A program made the position numbers and the translations under genes. From NCBI GenBank assembly GCA_042408595.1, contig JBHOQX010000131.1, forward strand, positions 1 to 64,000: a DNA stretch of 64,000 bases, given 5' to 3'. Below, piece after piece: positions 54,738-64,000 of this stretch. Every line of letters starts with the position of its first letter. Positions within the stretch are counted from its first letter, which is position 1. The notes below the pieces were generated by a model. That model had not been told where the DNA came from and made no database searches. It saw nothing but the letters and a program-made list of their open reading frames with translations. This DNA comes from JBHOQX01 sp042408595 (GTDB lineage Bacteria; Chloroflexota; Chloroflexia; Chloroflexales; Roseiflexaceae).

Positions 54738-54927
54738 TGTTTCAGCCGCACGAGTCCCGACGGGCGACGTACCGGGGGACATGCGCATTGTACCATGCAA
54801 TGGCCGAGCTGCGGCGCGCCAGCATGCTCGAGAGCGCCGAAACAACGGGAGGTGGATGTGGCGTCAGCGTGCGCCGTGCGGCCCGCATCCCCGCCGGAGA
54901 GCACACGAGGGTTCCTAAACGGGATGG

Positions 54928-55608
54928 TCAGTACGGCGGTTCGGCCGGGCCATCATAGCCGCACATGCCGAGGCGCGGCGAGTTCACCAGCGCCAGCGGC
55001 TCGCCGTAGTCGCGGTGGCGGTGCTTCGTTGTGTGGGCATCGCACAGCATGCCGGAGGCGTCGTGCTCGACCATGCACTCCATGCAGAGATGCGTGGCGG
55101 GCTGGCCGCATTCCTGGCACTCAACCTGTGGCGTTACGTTGCGCGCCATGAGCACCAGCGGTCGCTCCGTCAGCGGCACGCCGGCGTGCTGATCGATGCG
55201 GCGGATGCGTGTCTCGGACGAGGTGCCGAAGTCGTAGATGTGCACCACCTCGTCGTAGTGCGAGAAGATTTGCTCGACAGTGCGAGTCTTGGCCATATCG
55301 CGCCCGCCCCAGCCGCCCAGCTTGAACGCGCTGAGATGGCCGCAGCACTCCAGCTAGATCGCGCGCAGGTAGGTGTCGATGTCCTTCAGCTTCACGGCGC
55401 CGCGCGCCTCGATGTCGAGCCAGAATTCCGGCGCGTAGGCGTCCTCCATGCGAAGGTAGAAGAGCGTCTCAGGCCTGCCCTTTGTCGCCGCCGCCGCCAC
55501 CTTTTCGGCGCGGGCCGGGCACTTCGCCAGGTGGCGGCCCATCGCGCCCTTGGTCGTCTCATAGCTGCAGAACTGGCAGGTTCCGCGCGATTGCTGGCCA
55601 CGTGGCAT
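54928..55608 (-). pseudogene. Zinc-ribbon protein (plasmid pRiA4b ORF3-like) with in-frame amber stop
   Basis: Translation from 55608 (AAGGAGAACGCCC upstream) gives a zinc finger TCQFCSYETTKGAMGRHLAKC and then PETLFYLRMEDAYAPEFWLD. A TAG codon at 55354-55356 follows YLRAI. The same frame continues LECCGHLSAFKLGGWGG, then EVVHIYDFGTSSETRIRRID, PLVLMARN, a CxxCG...CxxC zinc ribbon and VNSPRLGMCGYDGPAEPP to 54928, about 226 codons in all. Relatives have Trp (TGG) where the TAG stands, so this is probably a TGG to TAG nonsense change (inference). The downstream part also has its own ATG at 55296. Confidence 0.75.
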
Positions 55609-55862
55609 GGGCGTTCTCCTTGTGTAGCCCATTTCTGCGCACGCACGGTGCGTGCGGTTGCGTCCCGGCCGGGTGCAATTGCAGATTGCAGACTTTGCGG
55701 ATGGGGCAGGCAGCATCCTGCGCATATGATACGCGGGGATGCGGATCCGCTAACCGCACTGCGCACCGTTGTCACGCCTGCACCATAAGGACTTCCCTGG
55801 CACCGCCACGATCGGGCCCCTATCACTCGCCCAACCTGTCACCCTGTCACCCGGTCGCCCGC

Positions 55863-58403
55863 TCACTCCCCACCACCCCGCGCCTCGTCGCGCAGCCTGC
55901 GCACCAGACTCAGCGCCGGATCGACTGGCAGCTCGCCGTGGTCGGGGAAGTCCACCGAGAGCATCTCGCGCTCGCCGTCGAACCAGCTTCCGGTGACGGT
56001 CCCTTCGCCGTACGGCAGGCAGAAGATCCGCTCCCCGGGCTGGAAGCGCGGCTGGAGGGTTTGCGGGCGGGTGTCCGGCGTGCGGGCCGGCGCGGGCGGG
56101 CGGTGGAGGGCGCGCGCTTCGCGCTGGCGGCGCAGGCGTTCGATCAGCGCGGCGGCATCCGCGCCGCCGTCCTCCTCGGGCGGGGGCGCGGCGGCGCGGC
56201 TGGCGGGCGAACCGGCCAGCGGCAGCGGCTCCTGCGCCGGGCGGGCCGGCGCGGCGGGTGGACCGGAACGGGCCGGCTGCGGCTCCCGACGGGCAGGCAG
56301 GGGACGGCCAGCTGGCGAGGGACGCACCCGCTCCGGAGGCGCCGGGCGGGCGGGCTCGGGCGGCGCCGGGCGCGGCTCAGCGGCGCGGCGGCCGAGCAGC
56401 GGCAGCAGCCAGTCCATGTCGGCGCGAGCCATCGGCTCCAGCAGCGGGTCGGCCCGGCATGCGTAGGCGATATCGTAGGCAAGTTGGAGCAGCGGCTCGG
56501 CGTTGCGGTAGAGCCACGCCGCCATCCCACAGCCACCCGGCTGCGCATCGACCAGATAAAGGCGGCGCTGCTCCGGATCGTAGCACGGCACCACATCGGT
56601 GAAGCTCGCCAGCGCCCGCAGCGACAGCGCCGCCGCCAGGCTCCAGCCGATGAACTGCCCGAGGGTCTGCACCTCGGCCGCCAGCTCCACCCAGCAGGCC
56701 GGAGCGACCCAGGTGCTCGTCCGGGACGGGGCGAGGCGTACCTCCTCCGGTGTGCCGCCGGGCGTCAGCTCGCGCCAGGCGTAGATCTCCTCGTCGACCG
56801 TCACCCGGCCCCAGGCGATGCGGCGAGCGTCGAAGAGCGCCCGCTGCTCCCACTGGTCGCGCACCGTCACGGTCGCGCGGCGCAACGGCCAGGTGCGCCG
56901 GCCGTTGGTCTCCAAGCGGACGATGACGCTGCCGTGCTCATCGTCCTGCGACAGCACGCGCACCCCGCCGGCGCCCGGCGGCAGCGCCGCGCCGGGGAAG
57001 GCCCAGCGCTCGACGCCGGTGGGGTCGAGCCGGTCGATCGGGCGGCCCTTTTTCGTGCGCACCAGCGCCGCCTCGCCGCTGGCCGAGAGCAGGCTGAACT
57101 GCTCGTACGGATCGCTGACCTGCAGCGTCGGCTTCCAGGCGACCTCGGGATCGGGCAGATCGACCAGGTCGCCGCGGGCCACCAGCCGCTCGACGATCTG
57201 CTGGACGCCCCACCCCGCCGCTTCGTCGTGGGTCAGCGGCAGCTCGGTCGCTGCACACAGCACGTGCTGCGCCGTCACATAGGCGTTGGACGGCTGCGGC
57301 GGCCAGAACTCCGGCGGCTCGGTCAGCAGCGATTCGGCGTGGCGGGCGAGCATCTGGTCCTGCGGCAGCTCGCTGAGCACCACGACCACCGCCGCGTAGC
57401 CGGAGCGCAGCAGCGAGCGCAGCACACCGCGCGAACCGGGGTAGCCGGCGGTGATCAGCACCTGGCCCGGCGCGGGCGACGGCCCGGTCGTCACCCGCTC
57501 GGCCTCGCCGAGCATGGGGGCGAGCGCCGCGGCCTCGAGCGGGCGGCAGAGAATGTGCACGTCGTGCCCTTCGCGCTGAAAGGCGAGCGCCAGCTCGGCC
57601 GACTCGCGCAGCCGGTCCGCCGGCCCGCGCCAGACGGCCAGCACCGTCGGATCGGCTTGGGTGTCCGCGCCGCTGATGATGCGCCAGGGCGCGCCGGTCA
57701 GGCCGGTGAGCGCCGGCTGCGGCTCGGCAAGCTCGACGCAGGTGCCGAGCAGGGCAGGCACGCGGCCGCTGTGCGCGACGGCGACCCGCTGATGGCGCAG
57801 GAGCAGGTCGGACAGGTGGGCGCCGGCGATCCCGACATAGCGATGCAGGTCGGGCAGGAGCGTCAGGCGCAGCCGCTCCCACACGAAGCGCCAGGCGCGG
57901 TCGTGGTAGCGCAGCAGGCGGCGGTGCAGGGCGTCGGGGGTGGCGATCAGGATGCGGGCGGCGAAGTCCGGCCGTGTGCCGCCTTCCACCAGCGCGGCGC
58001 GCAGGGCCAGGCGCTCGGGCAGCGCCCCGGCGACCCGCTGAAGCTCCTGCTCCCAGGTCTGAGCGGTGGCGCCGTCGCGGGCGATCACCAGGGCGCGGGC
58101 GCCCGGCTCGCCGATGAGCGCGGCATAGAGCATCAGGGTGCCGGTGGCGAGGGCCACCGGGCCAGGGGCCAGCAGCGCCGCCGGTTCGCCGCGGCGCAGC
58201 GCGGTGAGCGCCTGGGCCTGATGCGGCCGGAACGGCTCGCGGGTCATCGCCACCCAGGCCTGGCCCAGTTCATGGTCCACCGGCAGGTGACTGATGCGCT
58301 CGCCGGGCGTGCCGTCCAGTTGGCGCAGCAGCAGGAGCGGCCCGGCGTCGCCGCGGCCGCGCCCCCGCCCAAGCGCCTGCAAGCTGTCAAGAACCGAAGG
58401 CAC
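55863..58403 (-). CDS. Degenerate superfamily 2 helicase-like protein (MrfA/YprA-like), ATPase motifs lost
   Basis: An 846-residue protein with the layout of DEAD/DEAH helicases with a DUF1998-type end. FRPHQAQALTALRRGEPAAL is the usual Q-motif region, but the P-loop position reads APGPVALATGTLMLY with no GKS/GKT, and the DExH position reads LTLLPDLHRYVGIAGAHLSDLLL. RILIATPDALHRRLLRYHDRAW matches family motif Ib. The C-terminal part (VDAQPGGCGMAAWLYRNAEP) matches DUF1998, but its zinc cysteines are missing. After a Pro/Ala-rich linker comes a small SH3-like tail (RFQPGERIFCLPYGEGTVTGSWF). ATP-driven unwinding is unlikely; a DNA-binding scaffold is inferred. The GTG start at 58403 has GGAGGTTCG upstream. 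Confidence 0.7.
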   Translation of the reverse strand: MPSVLDSLQALGRGRGRGDAGPLLLLRQLDGTPGERISHLPVDHELGQAWVAMTREPFRPHQAQALTALRRGEPAALLAPGPVALATGTLMLYAALIGEPGARALVIARDGATAQTWEQELQRVAGALPERLALRAALVEGGTRPDFAARILIATPDALHRRLLRYHDRAWRFVWERLRLTLLPDLHRYVGIAGAHLSDLLLRHQRVAVAHSGRVPALLGTCVELAEPQPALTGLTGAPWRIISGADTQADPTVLAVWRGPADRLRESAELALAFQREGHDVHILCRPLEAAALAPMLGEAERVTTGPSPAPGQVLITAGYPGSRGVLRSLLRSGYAAVVVVLSELPQDQMLARHAESLLTEPPEFWPPQPSNAYVTAQHVLCAATELPLTHDEAAGWGVQQIVERLVARGDLVDLPDPEVAWKPTLQVSDPYEQFSLLSASGEAALVRTKKGRPIDRLDPTGVERWAFPGAALPPGAGGVRVLSQDDEHGSVIVRLETNGRRTWPLRRATVTVRDQWEQRALFDARRIAWGRVTVDEEIYAWRELTPGGTPEEVRLAPSRTSTWVAPACWVELAAEVQTLGQFIGWSLAAALSLRALASFTDVVPCYDPEQRRLYLVDAQPGGCGMAAWLYRNAEPLLQLAYDIAYACRADPLLEPMARADMDWLLPLLGRRAAEPRPAPPEPARPAPPERVRPSPAGRPLPARREPQPARSGPPAAPARPAQEPLPLAGSPASRAAAPPPEEDGGADAAALIERLRRQREARALHRPPAPARTPDTRPQTLQPRFQPGERIFCLPYGEGTVTGSWFDGEREMLSVDFPDHGELPVDPALSLVRRLRDEARGGGE

Positions 58404-58735
58404 CGAACCTCCAGCACGTCGCAATGCGGAACGGCGCTTCCATTCTAGCACAGCGCCCCGGGGCGAGCAATGCGGGTGCGGCGTGCGATGCGCGCCGCAG
58501 CAGGGTGCCATGGGCGCCCCCCGGCTGCGAGGGCAGGCTCGGCGGATGGGTCGCCGCGACGGCCTGCACAGGAAATAACCTCCTCCTGAGCGAATGGTCC
58601 GCCAGGACAGATGAATAGTTATACATCTGGCGGGTGCCGCCAGATGACACTTTTTTCATCGTCCAACCGCCTGTGACACATTGTATTTCCCACTGGCGAG
58701 CGGTAAACGCGCACCCAACGGCTGCGTCCGCCCGG
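58404..58735. other. Intergenic region between divergent genes
   Basis: About 330 bp without a supported gene. It contains the helicase-like gene's leader on the minus strand and a terminator-like hairpin on the plus strand (58624-58656). Confidence 0.45.
58624..58656 (+). terminator. Terminator-like hairpin with T-run, no upstream gene on this strand
   Basis: CATCTGGCGG (58624-58633), a GTG loop and CCGCCAGATG (58637-58646) are followed after four bases by six T residues (58651-58656). No + strand gene lies upstream, so it may end a small unannotated transcript or attenuate one entering the protease gene. Confidence 0.5.
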
Positions 58736-58764
58736 TTGCAGCTGCATAACACCTATGCTATCGT
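58736..58764 (+). promoter_or_regulatory. Candidate promoter of the subtilase gene
   Basis: TTGCAG (58736-58741) and TATCGT (58759-58764) with a 17-bp spacer. A leader of about 250 nt would precede the ATG at 59019. Confidence 0.4.
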
Positions 58765-59018
58765 TACGCTGTACGCTTTCTGAACGACCCAGCCTTCACC
58801 CGCGCTGCCGCCGGTGCGCGCACGGCAGGACATGCCGTCCGCACCGCGGGGAGAGCGTGCGTATCCGGCGCCAAGCATCGAGACATCTGAAGTCACAAGG
58901 AGGTGACGATCGAGCAGATGCGCCCTCGGGGCGGCTTTATGCTGCCTGCCGGCCGTTGGTCGTGTGCTACGGGGCTTTCTGTCGTCTGTCTGGCATTGGT
59001 CGATAAGAAGGAGTACGC

Positions 59019-62003
59019 ATGTCTCTGCAGCGAGTCCAACCGGCATCTCTGTTCCGCCCGCTGAGTCTCCTGCTGCTGCTGGCGTTGGTGCTGGCGTTTG
59101 TCGCCAGCGCGCCGGCGGCGCAGGCGGCCAGCGACCCGACCGCCCCCCGCAAGGTCGCGGGCATCAGCCCCAATGGCGTCTACATCGTCACCCTGGCCGA
59201 TGCGCCGACGCTCGGCTATCAGGGCGGCGTGGCCGGCTTCCGGCCTACCGCTGGCATTCGCGACCGCGCGCACCCGGATGTCGCCCGCTATGCCGCCCGC
59301 CTGGGGCAACGCCAGGATGCGCTGCTCGCCGGCGTGGGCGGACCGAAGCTCGCCAGCTACCGCTACACCTTGAACGGCTTCGCGGCGCGCCTGACGCCGG
59401 CCCAGGCGGCGCAACTGGCCGCCGCGCCCGATGTCGTTGCCGTGACGCCCGACGAGAAGCGCCAGATCGACACCTCGCGCACGCCGACCTTCCTCGGCCT
59501 GGACGCACCCGGCGGCCTGTGGGAGACCCTTGGCGGGCCACAGCGCGCCGGCGACGGCACGATCATCGGCGTGATCGACTCCGGGCTGTGGCCGGAGAGC
59601 GGCAGCTTCGCCGATGACGGCAGCTACCGCCCGATCGCGAAGTGGCGCGGCGCCTGCGTGCCGGGCGAGCAGTGGGCTAGATCCACCTGCACCAACAAGG
59701 TGATCGGCGCGCGCTACTACTACGCCGGCTACGGCAACGTTCGCCCGTTTCCATATGAGATTCTGTCGGCGCGTGACTTCGACGGCCACGGCAGCCATAC
59801 CGCCAGCACCGCCGCCGGCAACTACGGCGTGCCGGTGACGGTCGACGGCATCAACTTCGGCACTGTCAGCGGCATGGCGCCGCGGGCTCGCATCGCCGTC
59901 TACAAGGTCTGCTGGGGCAACGGCGTGGAGGGCGGCTGCTTCACCAGCGACAGCGTCTCGGCGATCGAAGACGCGACGATGGACGGGGTCGATACGATCA
60001 ACTTCTCGATCAGCGGCTCGCAGACGACGTTCCTCGACCCGGTGGAGCTGGCGTTCCTCGAAGCCGCCAGCGCCGGCGTGTTCGTCGCCGCCTCGGCCGG
60101 CAACAGCGGCCCGACCCCCGGCACCGTGGCGCACAACAGCCCGTGGATCACGACGGTCGCGGCCAGCACGCACGATCGCGACGGCCTCGGGTCGGTGACG
60201 CTCGGCAACGGCGCGACCTACCAGGGCAAGTCGATCACGCCCGGCGCCGGGCCGGCCCCGCTGATCCTCTCAACCAGCGCGGGCCTGGCCAGCGCCAGCG
60301 CGACGGACGCGCGCCTCTGCGCCCCTGGCGCGCTCGACCCGGCCAAAGTCACCGGCACGATCGTCGTCTGCGACCGCGGCGTGATCGGCCGCACCGACAA
60401 GAGCTACGCGGTGAAGATCGCCGGCGGCGTGGGCATGATCCTCGCCAACACCGGCCCGAACTCGCTCAACGCCGATCTGCACTACGTGCCGACCGTACAC
60501 GTCGATCACATCGCTGGGGCGGCGATCAAGGCCTATGTCGCGGCGGCGGGCGCGAGCGCGACCGCCACGATCGCGCCGGGCCAGATCATCTTCGGCGTCG
60601 AGGCACCGTTCATGGCGCCCTTCTCGTCGCGCGGGCCGAACCGGACGCTGGGCGACCTGCTCAAGCCGGACATCACCGCGCCCGGCGTGGACGTGCTCGC
60701 CGCCGTGTCGCCGCTCAACTACCGCGGGCGCAATTACGACTTCCTCAGCGGCACATCCATGTCCAGCCCGCATATCGCCGGGCTGTCGCTGCTGCTGAAG
60801 GATAAATGGCCAGGGTGGAACCCGTCGATGATCAAGTCGGCGCTTATGACTAGCGCCAGCCAGACGACGAACAAGGGCAACCCGATCGACGGCGGCCCGG
60901 CGGCCTACGGCGCCGGCCACGCCAACCCGAACGGCGCCCAGGACCCGGGCCTGGTCTACCGGATCAACCCGCTGGACTACGTGCGCTTCCTCTGTGGGCA
61001 GGGCGTGATCATCTCGCGCGTCGGTGCGGCGCGCTGTGCGATCGGCGCGATCGATGCCAGCGACCTGAACCTGCCGTCGATCGCGATCGGCGACCTGGCC
61101 GGCGTGCAGACGGTGGTGCGCACGGTGACGAACGTCTCGGATCGGACATCCACCTACACCGCCAGCGCCAGCATCGCCGGCGTCAACGTCGCGGTGTCGC
61201 CGGCCTCACTCACGCTTAAGCCGGGCGAGTCGCAGTCGTACAGCGTTACGTTCACCACCGCCGGCGCGCCGCTGAACACGTTCAGCTATGGCGCGCTGAT
61301 CTGGAGCGACGGGCGCCATAGCGTGCGCAGCCCGCTGGCCATCCGTCCGGTGGCGCTGGCGGCCCCGGCGGCGATCAGCGGGACGGGCGCGAGCGGCTCG
61401 GCCAGCTACAGCATCAAGTTCGGCTACACCGGACCATTCGCCGCCCGGCCGCATGGCCTCGTTCCGGCGACGGTCAACAGCGGCGTGGTCGGCCAGGACC
61501 CCGACCAGACGTTCGATCCGAACGACCCGACCGGCACGCTGTCGTTCCAGGTCACCATCCCGGCCGGCACCGAGTACGCCCGCTTCGAGACACGGACGGC
61601 GGACACGAACGACCCCGGCACCGACCTCGACCTGTATGTCTACGGCCCCGGCGGCACACAGGTCGGCTTCAGCGCTGGCGGCACGGCGGACGAGCAGGTC
61701 AACCTGGTGAAGCCGCCGGCCGGCACGTACACGGTGTTCATCCACGGCTGGGGCGTGCCGAACAGCCCGACACCGACCAGGCTGTACAGTTGGGCGCTCA
61801 CCGCGGCCAGCGCCGGCAACCTGAGCGTGAGCGCGCCGGCCAGCGCGACGCTCGGCCAGACGGCCACGGTGACCGTGAACTGGAGCGGGCTGAGCGCGGC
61901 GACACGCTACCTCGGCTCGGTGACGTACCACAACGTCGCCAGCCCGGCCAGCTACGACGACGGACGGATCGGGACGACGCTCGTGACCATCGACGTACCA
62001 TAA
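59019..62003 (+). CDS. Secreted subtilisin-like serine protease (S8) with PA and C-terminal beta domains
   Basis: A 994-residue secreted protease. Signal peptide to about residue 36 (ends AQAA). An I9-type propeptide follows (GVYIVTLADAP, YRYTLNGFAARLTPAQAAQL). The catalytic set is Asp187 (GVIDSGLWPES), His257 (DGHGSHTAS), Asn362 (ASAGNSGP) and Ser580 (LSGTSMSSPH). A PA-type insertion (about 400-520, GTIVVCDRGVIGRTDKSY) sits between the last two, the plant-subtilase arrangement. A fibronectin-like domain and a pre-peptidase C-terminal (PPC)-like beta domain (TDLDLYVYGPGGTQVG, GTYTVFIHGWGV) end the protein. It digests extracellular protein. Start 59019 has AAGGAG upstream. Confidence 0.94.
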   Translation: MSLQRVQPASLFRPLSLLLLLALVLAFVASAPAAQAASDPTAPRKVAGISPNGVYIVTLADAPTLGYQGGVAGFRPTAGIRDRAHPDVARYAARLGQRQDALLAGVGGPKLASYRYTLNGFAARLTPAQAAQLAAAPDVVAVTPDEKRQIDTSRTPTFLGLDAPGGLWETLGGPQRAGDGTIIGVIDSGLWPESGSFADDGSYRPIAKWRGACVPGEQWARSTCTNKVIGARYYYAGYGNVRPFPYEILSARDFDGHGSHTASTAAGNYGVPVTVDGINFGTVSGMAPRARIAVYKVCWGNGVEGGCFTSDSVSAIEDATMDGVDTINFSISGSQTTFLDPVELAFLEAASAGVFVAASAGNSGPTPGTVAHNSPWITTVAASTHDRDGLGSVTLGNGATYQGKSITPGAGPAPLILSTSAGLASASATDARLCAPGALDPAKVTGTIVVCDRGVIGRTDKSYAVKIAGGVGMILANTGPNSLNADLHYVPTVHVDHIAGAAIKAYVAAAGASATATIAPGQIIFGVEAPFMAPFSSRGPNRTLGDLLKPDITAPGVDVLAAVSPLNYRGRNYDFLSGTSMSSPHIAGLSLLLKDKWPGWNPSMIKSALMTSASQTTNKGNPIDGGPAAYGAGHANPNGAQDPGLVYRINPLDYVRFLCGQGVIISRVGAARCAIGAIDASDLNLPSIAIGDLAGVQTVVRTVTNVSDRTSTYTASASIAGVNVAVSPASLTLKPGESQSYSVTFTTAGAPLNTFSYGALIWSDGRHSVRSPLAIRPVALAAPAAISGTGASGSASYSIKFGYTGPFAARPHGLVPATVNSGVVGQDPDQTFDPNDPTGTLSFQVTIPAGTEYARFETRTADTNDPGTDLDLYVYGPGGTQVGFSAGGTADEQVNLVKPPAGTYTVFIHGWGVPNSPTPTRLYSWALTAASAGNLSVSAPASATLGQTATVTVNWSGLSAATRYLGSVTYHNVASPASYDDGRIGTTLVTIDVP

Positions 62004-62024
62004 GGCGCGACGAGCACACCACAC

Positions 62025-62051
62025 AGCCCCGGCAGCATGGTCGCCGGGGCT
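62025..62051 (+). terminator. Hairpin after subtilase gene
   Basis: AGCCCCGGC (62025-62033) pairs with GCCGGGGCT (62043-62051), 22 bases after the stop. Only a weak T-stretch follows. Confidence 0.55.
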
Positions 62052-62208
62052 GCTGGTCTTTGGAGCAGGGTATCGCCTGGAACGGAGGAAGGCCCGGTTT
62101 GCCTTGCCGATGAGCGGACTGTTCCGGGCCACGCCGGCAGCCCGGGGGTCGGCAGATGACCGCATCGGTTGCCAGTGTTCATCTGCGACAGCAGCGGAGG
62201 AAAAGTTC

Positions 62209-64000
62209 ATGAAGCGCGTGCGAACTATGGCCCTGATCGCAACCTTGGCGCTCAGCGCGTTGCTGGCGTTTCCTACTGCCGCTGCGCCGGGCCGGATCAA
62301 CAGCGTTGTAAGGTTGGCGGTGCCGCTCCGCCGGCAGCCGCCGCCGCAGGCATCCGGCTCCGCCGGCGAGGCCGTGCCGGAGCGCGGCCTCCGCGGCGAG
62401 ATCGCGCCGGACCTGGAAAGCGTGGTCGCGGGCGCTTCGAGCGATGCCGCCCGCGTCGCGGGACTGGCCGCGCAGCAGCAGACCGCGCGGCGGCGGGTCG
62501 TCAACCGCAGCCTCTCGCGGCGGCCGGGCGCCGAGGCGGCGGCCCGTGTCGCGCCGGCCGCGCCGGAGGCGGTCGCCGGCGCGGCCGCGCCGGAGGCGAG
62601 CCTGCTCAAGAGCTTTAACGGCCTGACCCTGCGCGACCAGCGGCTCGCCAACGGCGGCAATCAATTCACCGTCGAGCCGCCCGACCAGGCGCTCTGCGTC
62701 GGCAACGGCTACGTGCTCGAGAGTGTCAACACCGTGCTGCGGGTCTTCGACACCTCCGGCAATCCGCGCACCGGCGTGATCGACCTGAACAGTTTCTACG
62801 GCTACCCGGCGCAGTTCAATCGGACGACCGGCGAGCAGGGGCCGTTCATCACCGACCCGGTCTGTTACTTCGACCCGGAGAACAGCCGCTTCGTCCACGT
62901 GGTGTTGACGCTCGATGTCGATCCGGCCACCGGCGATTTCCTCGGCTCGAATCACCTGGATGTCGCCGTCAGCCAGACGGGCGACCCGACCGGCGGCTGG
63001 AACATCTACAGCATTCCGGTGCAGAACGACGGCACGCAGGGCACACCAGACCATGGCTGCCCAGGCGGGCCGTGCATCGGCGACTACCCACACATCGGCG
63101 CGGACCGCAACGGCGTGTACATCACGACCAACGAGTACCCGTTCTTCGCCGACGGGTTCAACGCCGCGCAGCTCTACGCCTTGCCCAAGGCGCAGCTTGC
63201 CGCCGGCGCGAGCACGCTCACCGTCGTCCTGATCGAGAATCTGCACGTCGGCGCGGAGCCGGGCTTCACGGTCTGGCCGGCGATCTCGCCCCCCGGGCAG
63301 TACGCCAACCGGCTGCGCGGGACGGAGTACTTCCTCAGCACGAACGCCGCCGAGGAGACCGGCAATGCCACCGGCTTCTCGAACCAACTGATCGCCTGGG
63401 CGCTGACCAACACCAGCTCGCTGAACACGCCGTCGCCGGCGCTCGGGCTGTTCGATGTCGTGCTGCCGGTCAGCACCTATGGCGTGCCGCCGCCCTCGGA
63501 CCAGAAGACGGGGCCGGTGCCGCTGGCGGAGTGCCTCAACGACACGACGCTGCCGACGCCGTTTGGGTCGGGGTGCTGGCGGTTGATCTTGCTGAATGAG
63601 CCGCCGCACGACAACGTCGAGGGCCCACTGGACAGTCTGGACAGCCGGATGCAGCAGGTCTGGTACGCCGGCGGGCGGCTGTACGGCGCGCATGGCACGG
63701 TCGTCAACGTCGGCGGGGAGGCGAAGGCCGGGATCGCCTACTATGTGCTGGCGCCACAGCAGGACGGCACGGTGACGCCGGCGACCCGTGTGGTGGAAGG
63801 ACGGGTGGCGGTGCCGCGCAACAACGTGATCATGCCGGCGATCGCCGTGCTGCCGAACGGCCGTGGCGTGCTGGCCTTCACACTGGCCGGGCAGGACTAC
63901 TACCCGACCGCCGCCTACACCGCGATCGAGCAGAGCGGCGCCGCCGGCCCGGTGCAGATCGCCGCCGCCGGGCCCGGCCCCCAGGACGGCTTCTCCGAGT
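62209..64000 (+). CDS. Large secreted protein, N-terminal part (runs off the window)
   Basis: At least 597 residues, with no stop before the window end. It has a signal peptide (MALIATLALSALLAFPTAAA), then an Arg/Ala-rich low-complexity segment (to about 125). The body starts LLKSFNGLTLRDQRLANGGN and has features of secreted beta-propeller proteins: PPDQALCVGNGYVLESVNTV, NSRFVHVVLTLDVDPATGDF, CIGDYPHIGADRNGVYITTN, DSRMQQVWYAGGRLYGAHGT and NVIMPAIAVLPNGRGVLAFT. No catalytic motif is visible. Start 62209 has GGAGG upstream. It follows the subtilase on the same strand and may be exported with it; function unknown. Confidence 0.75.
   Translation, partial: MKRVRTMALIATLALSALLAFPTAAAPGRINSVVRLAVPLRRQPPPQASGSAGEAVPERGLRGEIAPDLESVVAGASSDAARVAGLAAQQQTARRRVVNRSLSRRPGAEAAARVAPAAPEAVAGAAAPEASLLKSFNGLTLRDQRLANGGNQFTVEPPDQALCVGNGYVLESVNTVLRVFDTSGNPRTGVIDLNSFYGYPAQFNRTTGEQGPFITDPVCYFDPENSRFVHVVLTLDVDPATGDFLGSNHLDVAVSQTGDPTGGWNIYSIPVQNDGTQGTPDHGCPGGPCIGDYPHIGADRNGVYITTNEYPFFADGFNAAQLYALPKAQLAAGASTLTVVLIENLHVGAEPGFTVWPAISPPGQYANRLRGTEYFLSTNAAEETGNATGFSNQLIAWALTNTSSLNTPSPALGLFDVVLPVSTYGVPPPSDQKTGPVPLAECLNDTTLPTPFGSGCWRLILLNEPPHDNVEGPLDSLDSRMQQVWYAGGRLYGAHGTVVNVGGEAKAGIAYYVLAPQQDGTVTPATRVVEGRVAVPRNNVIMPAIAVLPNGRGVLAFTLAGQDYYPTAAYTAIEQSGAAGPVQIAAAGPGPQDGFSE

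Noticed and set aside
55482..58448. 988-codon frame antisense to the helicase-like gene
   Set aside because: Very long but low-complexity and motif-free; the minus-strand protein has recognisable domains and a strong start.

Overview
The window is GC-rich bacterial chromosomal DNA. It most likely comes from a Chloroflexota (Chloroflexia-type) organism. This placement is inference from style: lipoproteins with Ala/Thr/Pro-rich linkers after an AAC lipobox, a secreted repeat protein ending in HLPIAAR, ABC importer operons without ATPases, a seven-iron ferredoxin, a CrtI-type carotenoid desaturase, and many short word-like intergenic repeats. No rRNA, tRNA or CRISPR array was found.

Layout. 1-4.6 kb: end of a secreted repeat protein, a 2-hydroxyacid dehydrogenase, two aldo/keto reductases around a small unknown gene. 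5-8.8 kb: OmpR-type regulator/histidine kinase pair, a beta-propeller lipoprotein and an ECF sigma factor. 8.9-13.1 kb: oligopeptide-type ABC importer (binding protein plus two permeases). 13.3-15.9 kb: lipoprotein with a HELGH metallopeptidase motif, and an aldehyde dehydrogenase. 16.1-22.4 kb: a leftward run of M1-type peptidase, DEDDh exonuclease, Pnkp and Hen1, i.e. an RNA end-healing, sealing and 3'-methylation cassette. Its pnkp gene is split by a frameshift exactly at a 41-bp palindrome. 22.7-32.4 kb: Crp/Fnr regulator, ferredoxin, large membrane protein, methionine aminopeptidase, aminotransferase, a radical-SAM-like protein without its cysteines, and a second two-component system.

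32.9-35.9 kb: promoter, SAM-I riboswitch, terminator hairpins, metY and metX, a methionine/homocysteine synthesis operon. 36.3-41.9 kb: valS, which carries in-frame repeat insertions including a G-quadruplex motif, a MOSC-like gene remnant, and a biotin-dependent carboxylase alpha subunit. 42.1-45.5 kb: CUT1-type sugar ABC importer. 45.7-49.1 kb: SpoU-type RNA methyltransferase, Yip1-family membrane protein and carotenoid desaturase.

49.2-55.6 kb is a decay zone. It has a promoter-driven ~400-nt structured RNA with no ORF (possibly HEARO/omega-RNA-like), an IS256-type insertion sequence between gene fragments, an acyl-CoA dehydrogenase, an aldo/keto reductase frameshifted in a hairpin, a short DUF1269-like fragment, and a zinc-ribbon gene cut by an in-frame amber codon. 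55.9-64 kb: a helicase-like protein that has lost its ATPase motifs, a secreted subtilase and the start of another secreted protein.

The most interesting items are the RNA-repair operon with its palindrome-linked frameshift, the orphan structured RNA, the apparently dead helicase and radical-SAM proteins, and word-like repeats that enter coding sequences in frame.
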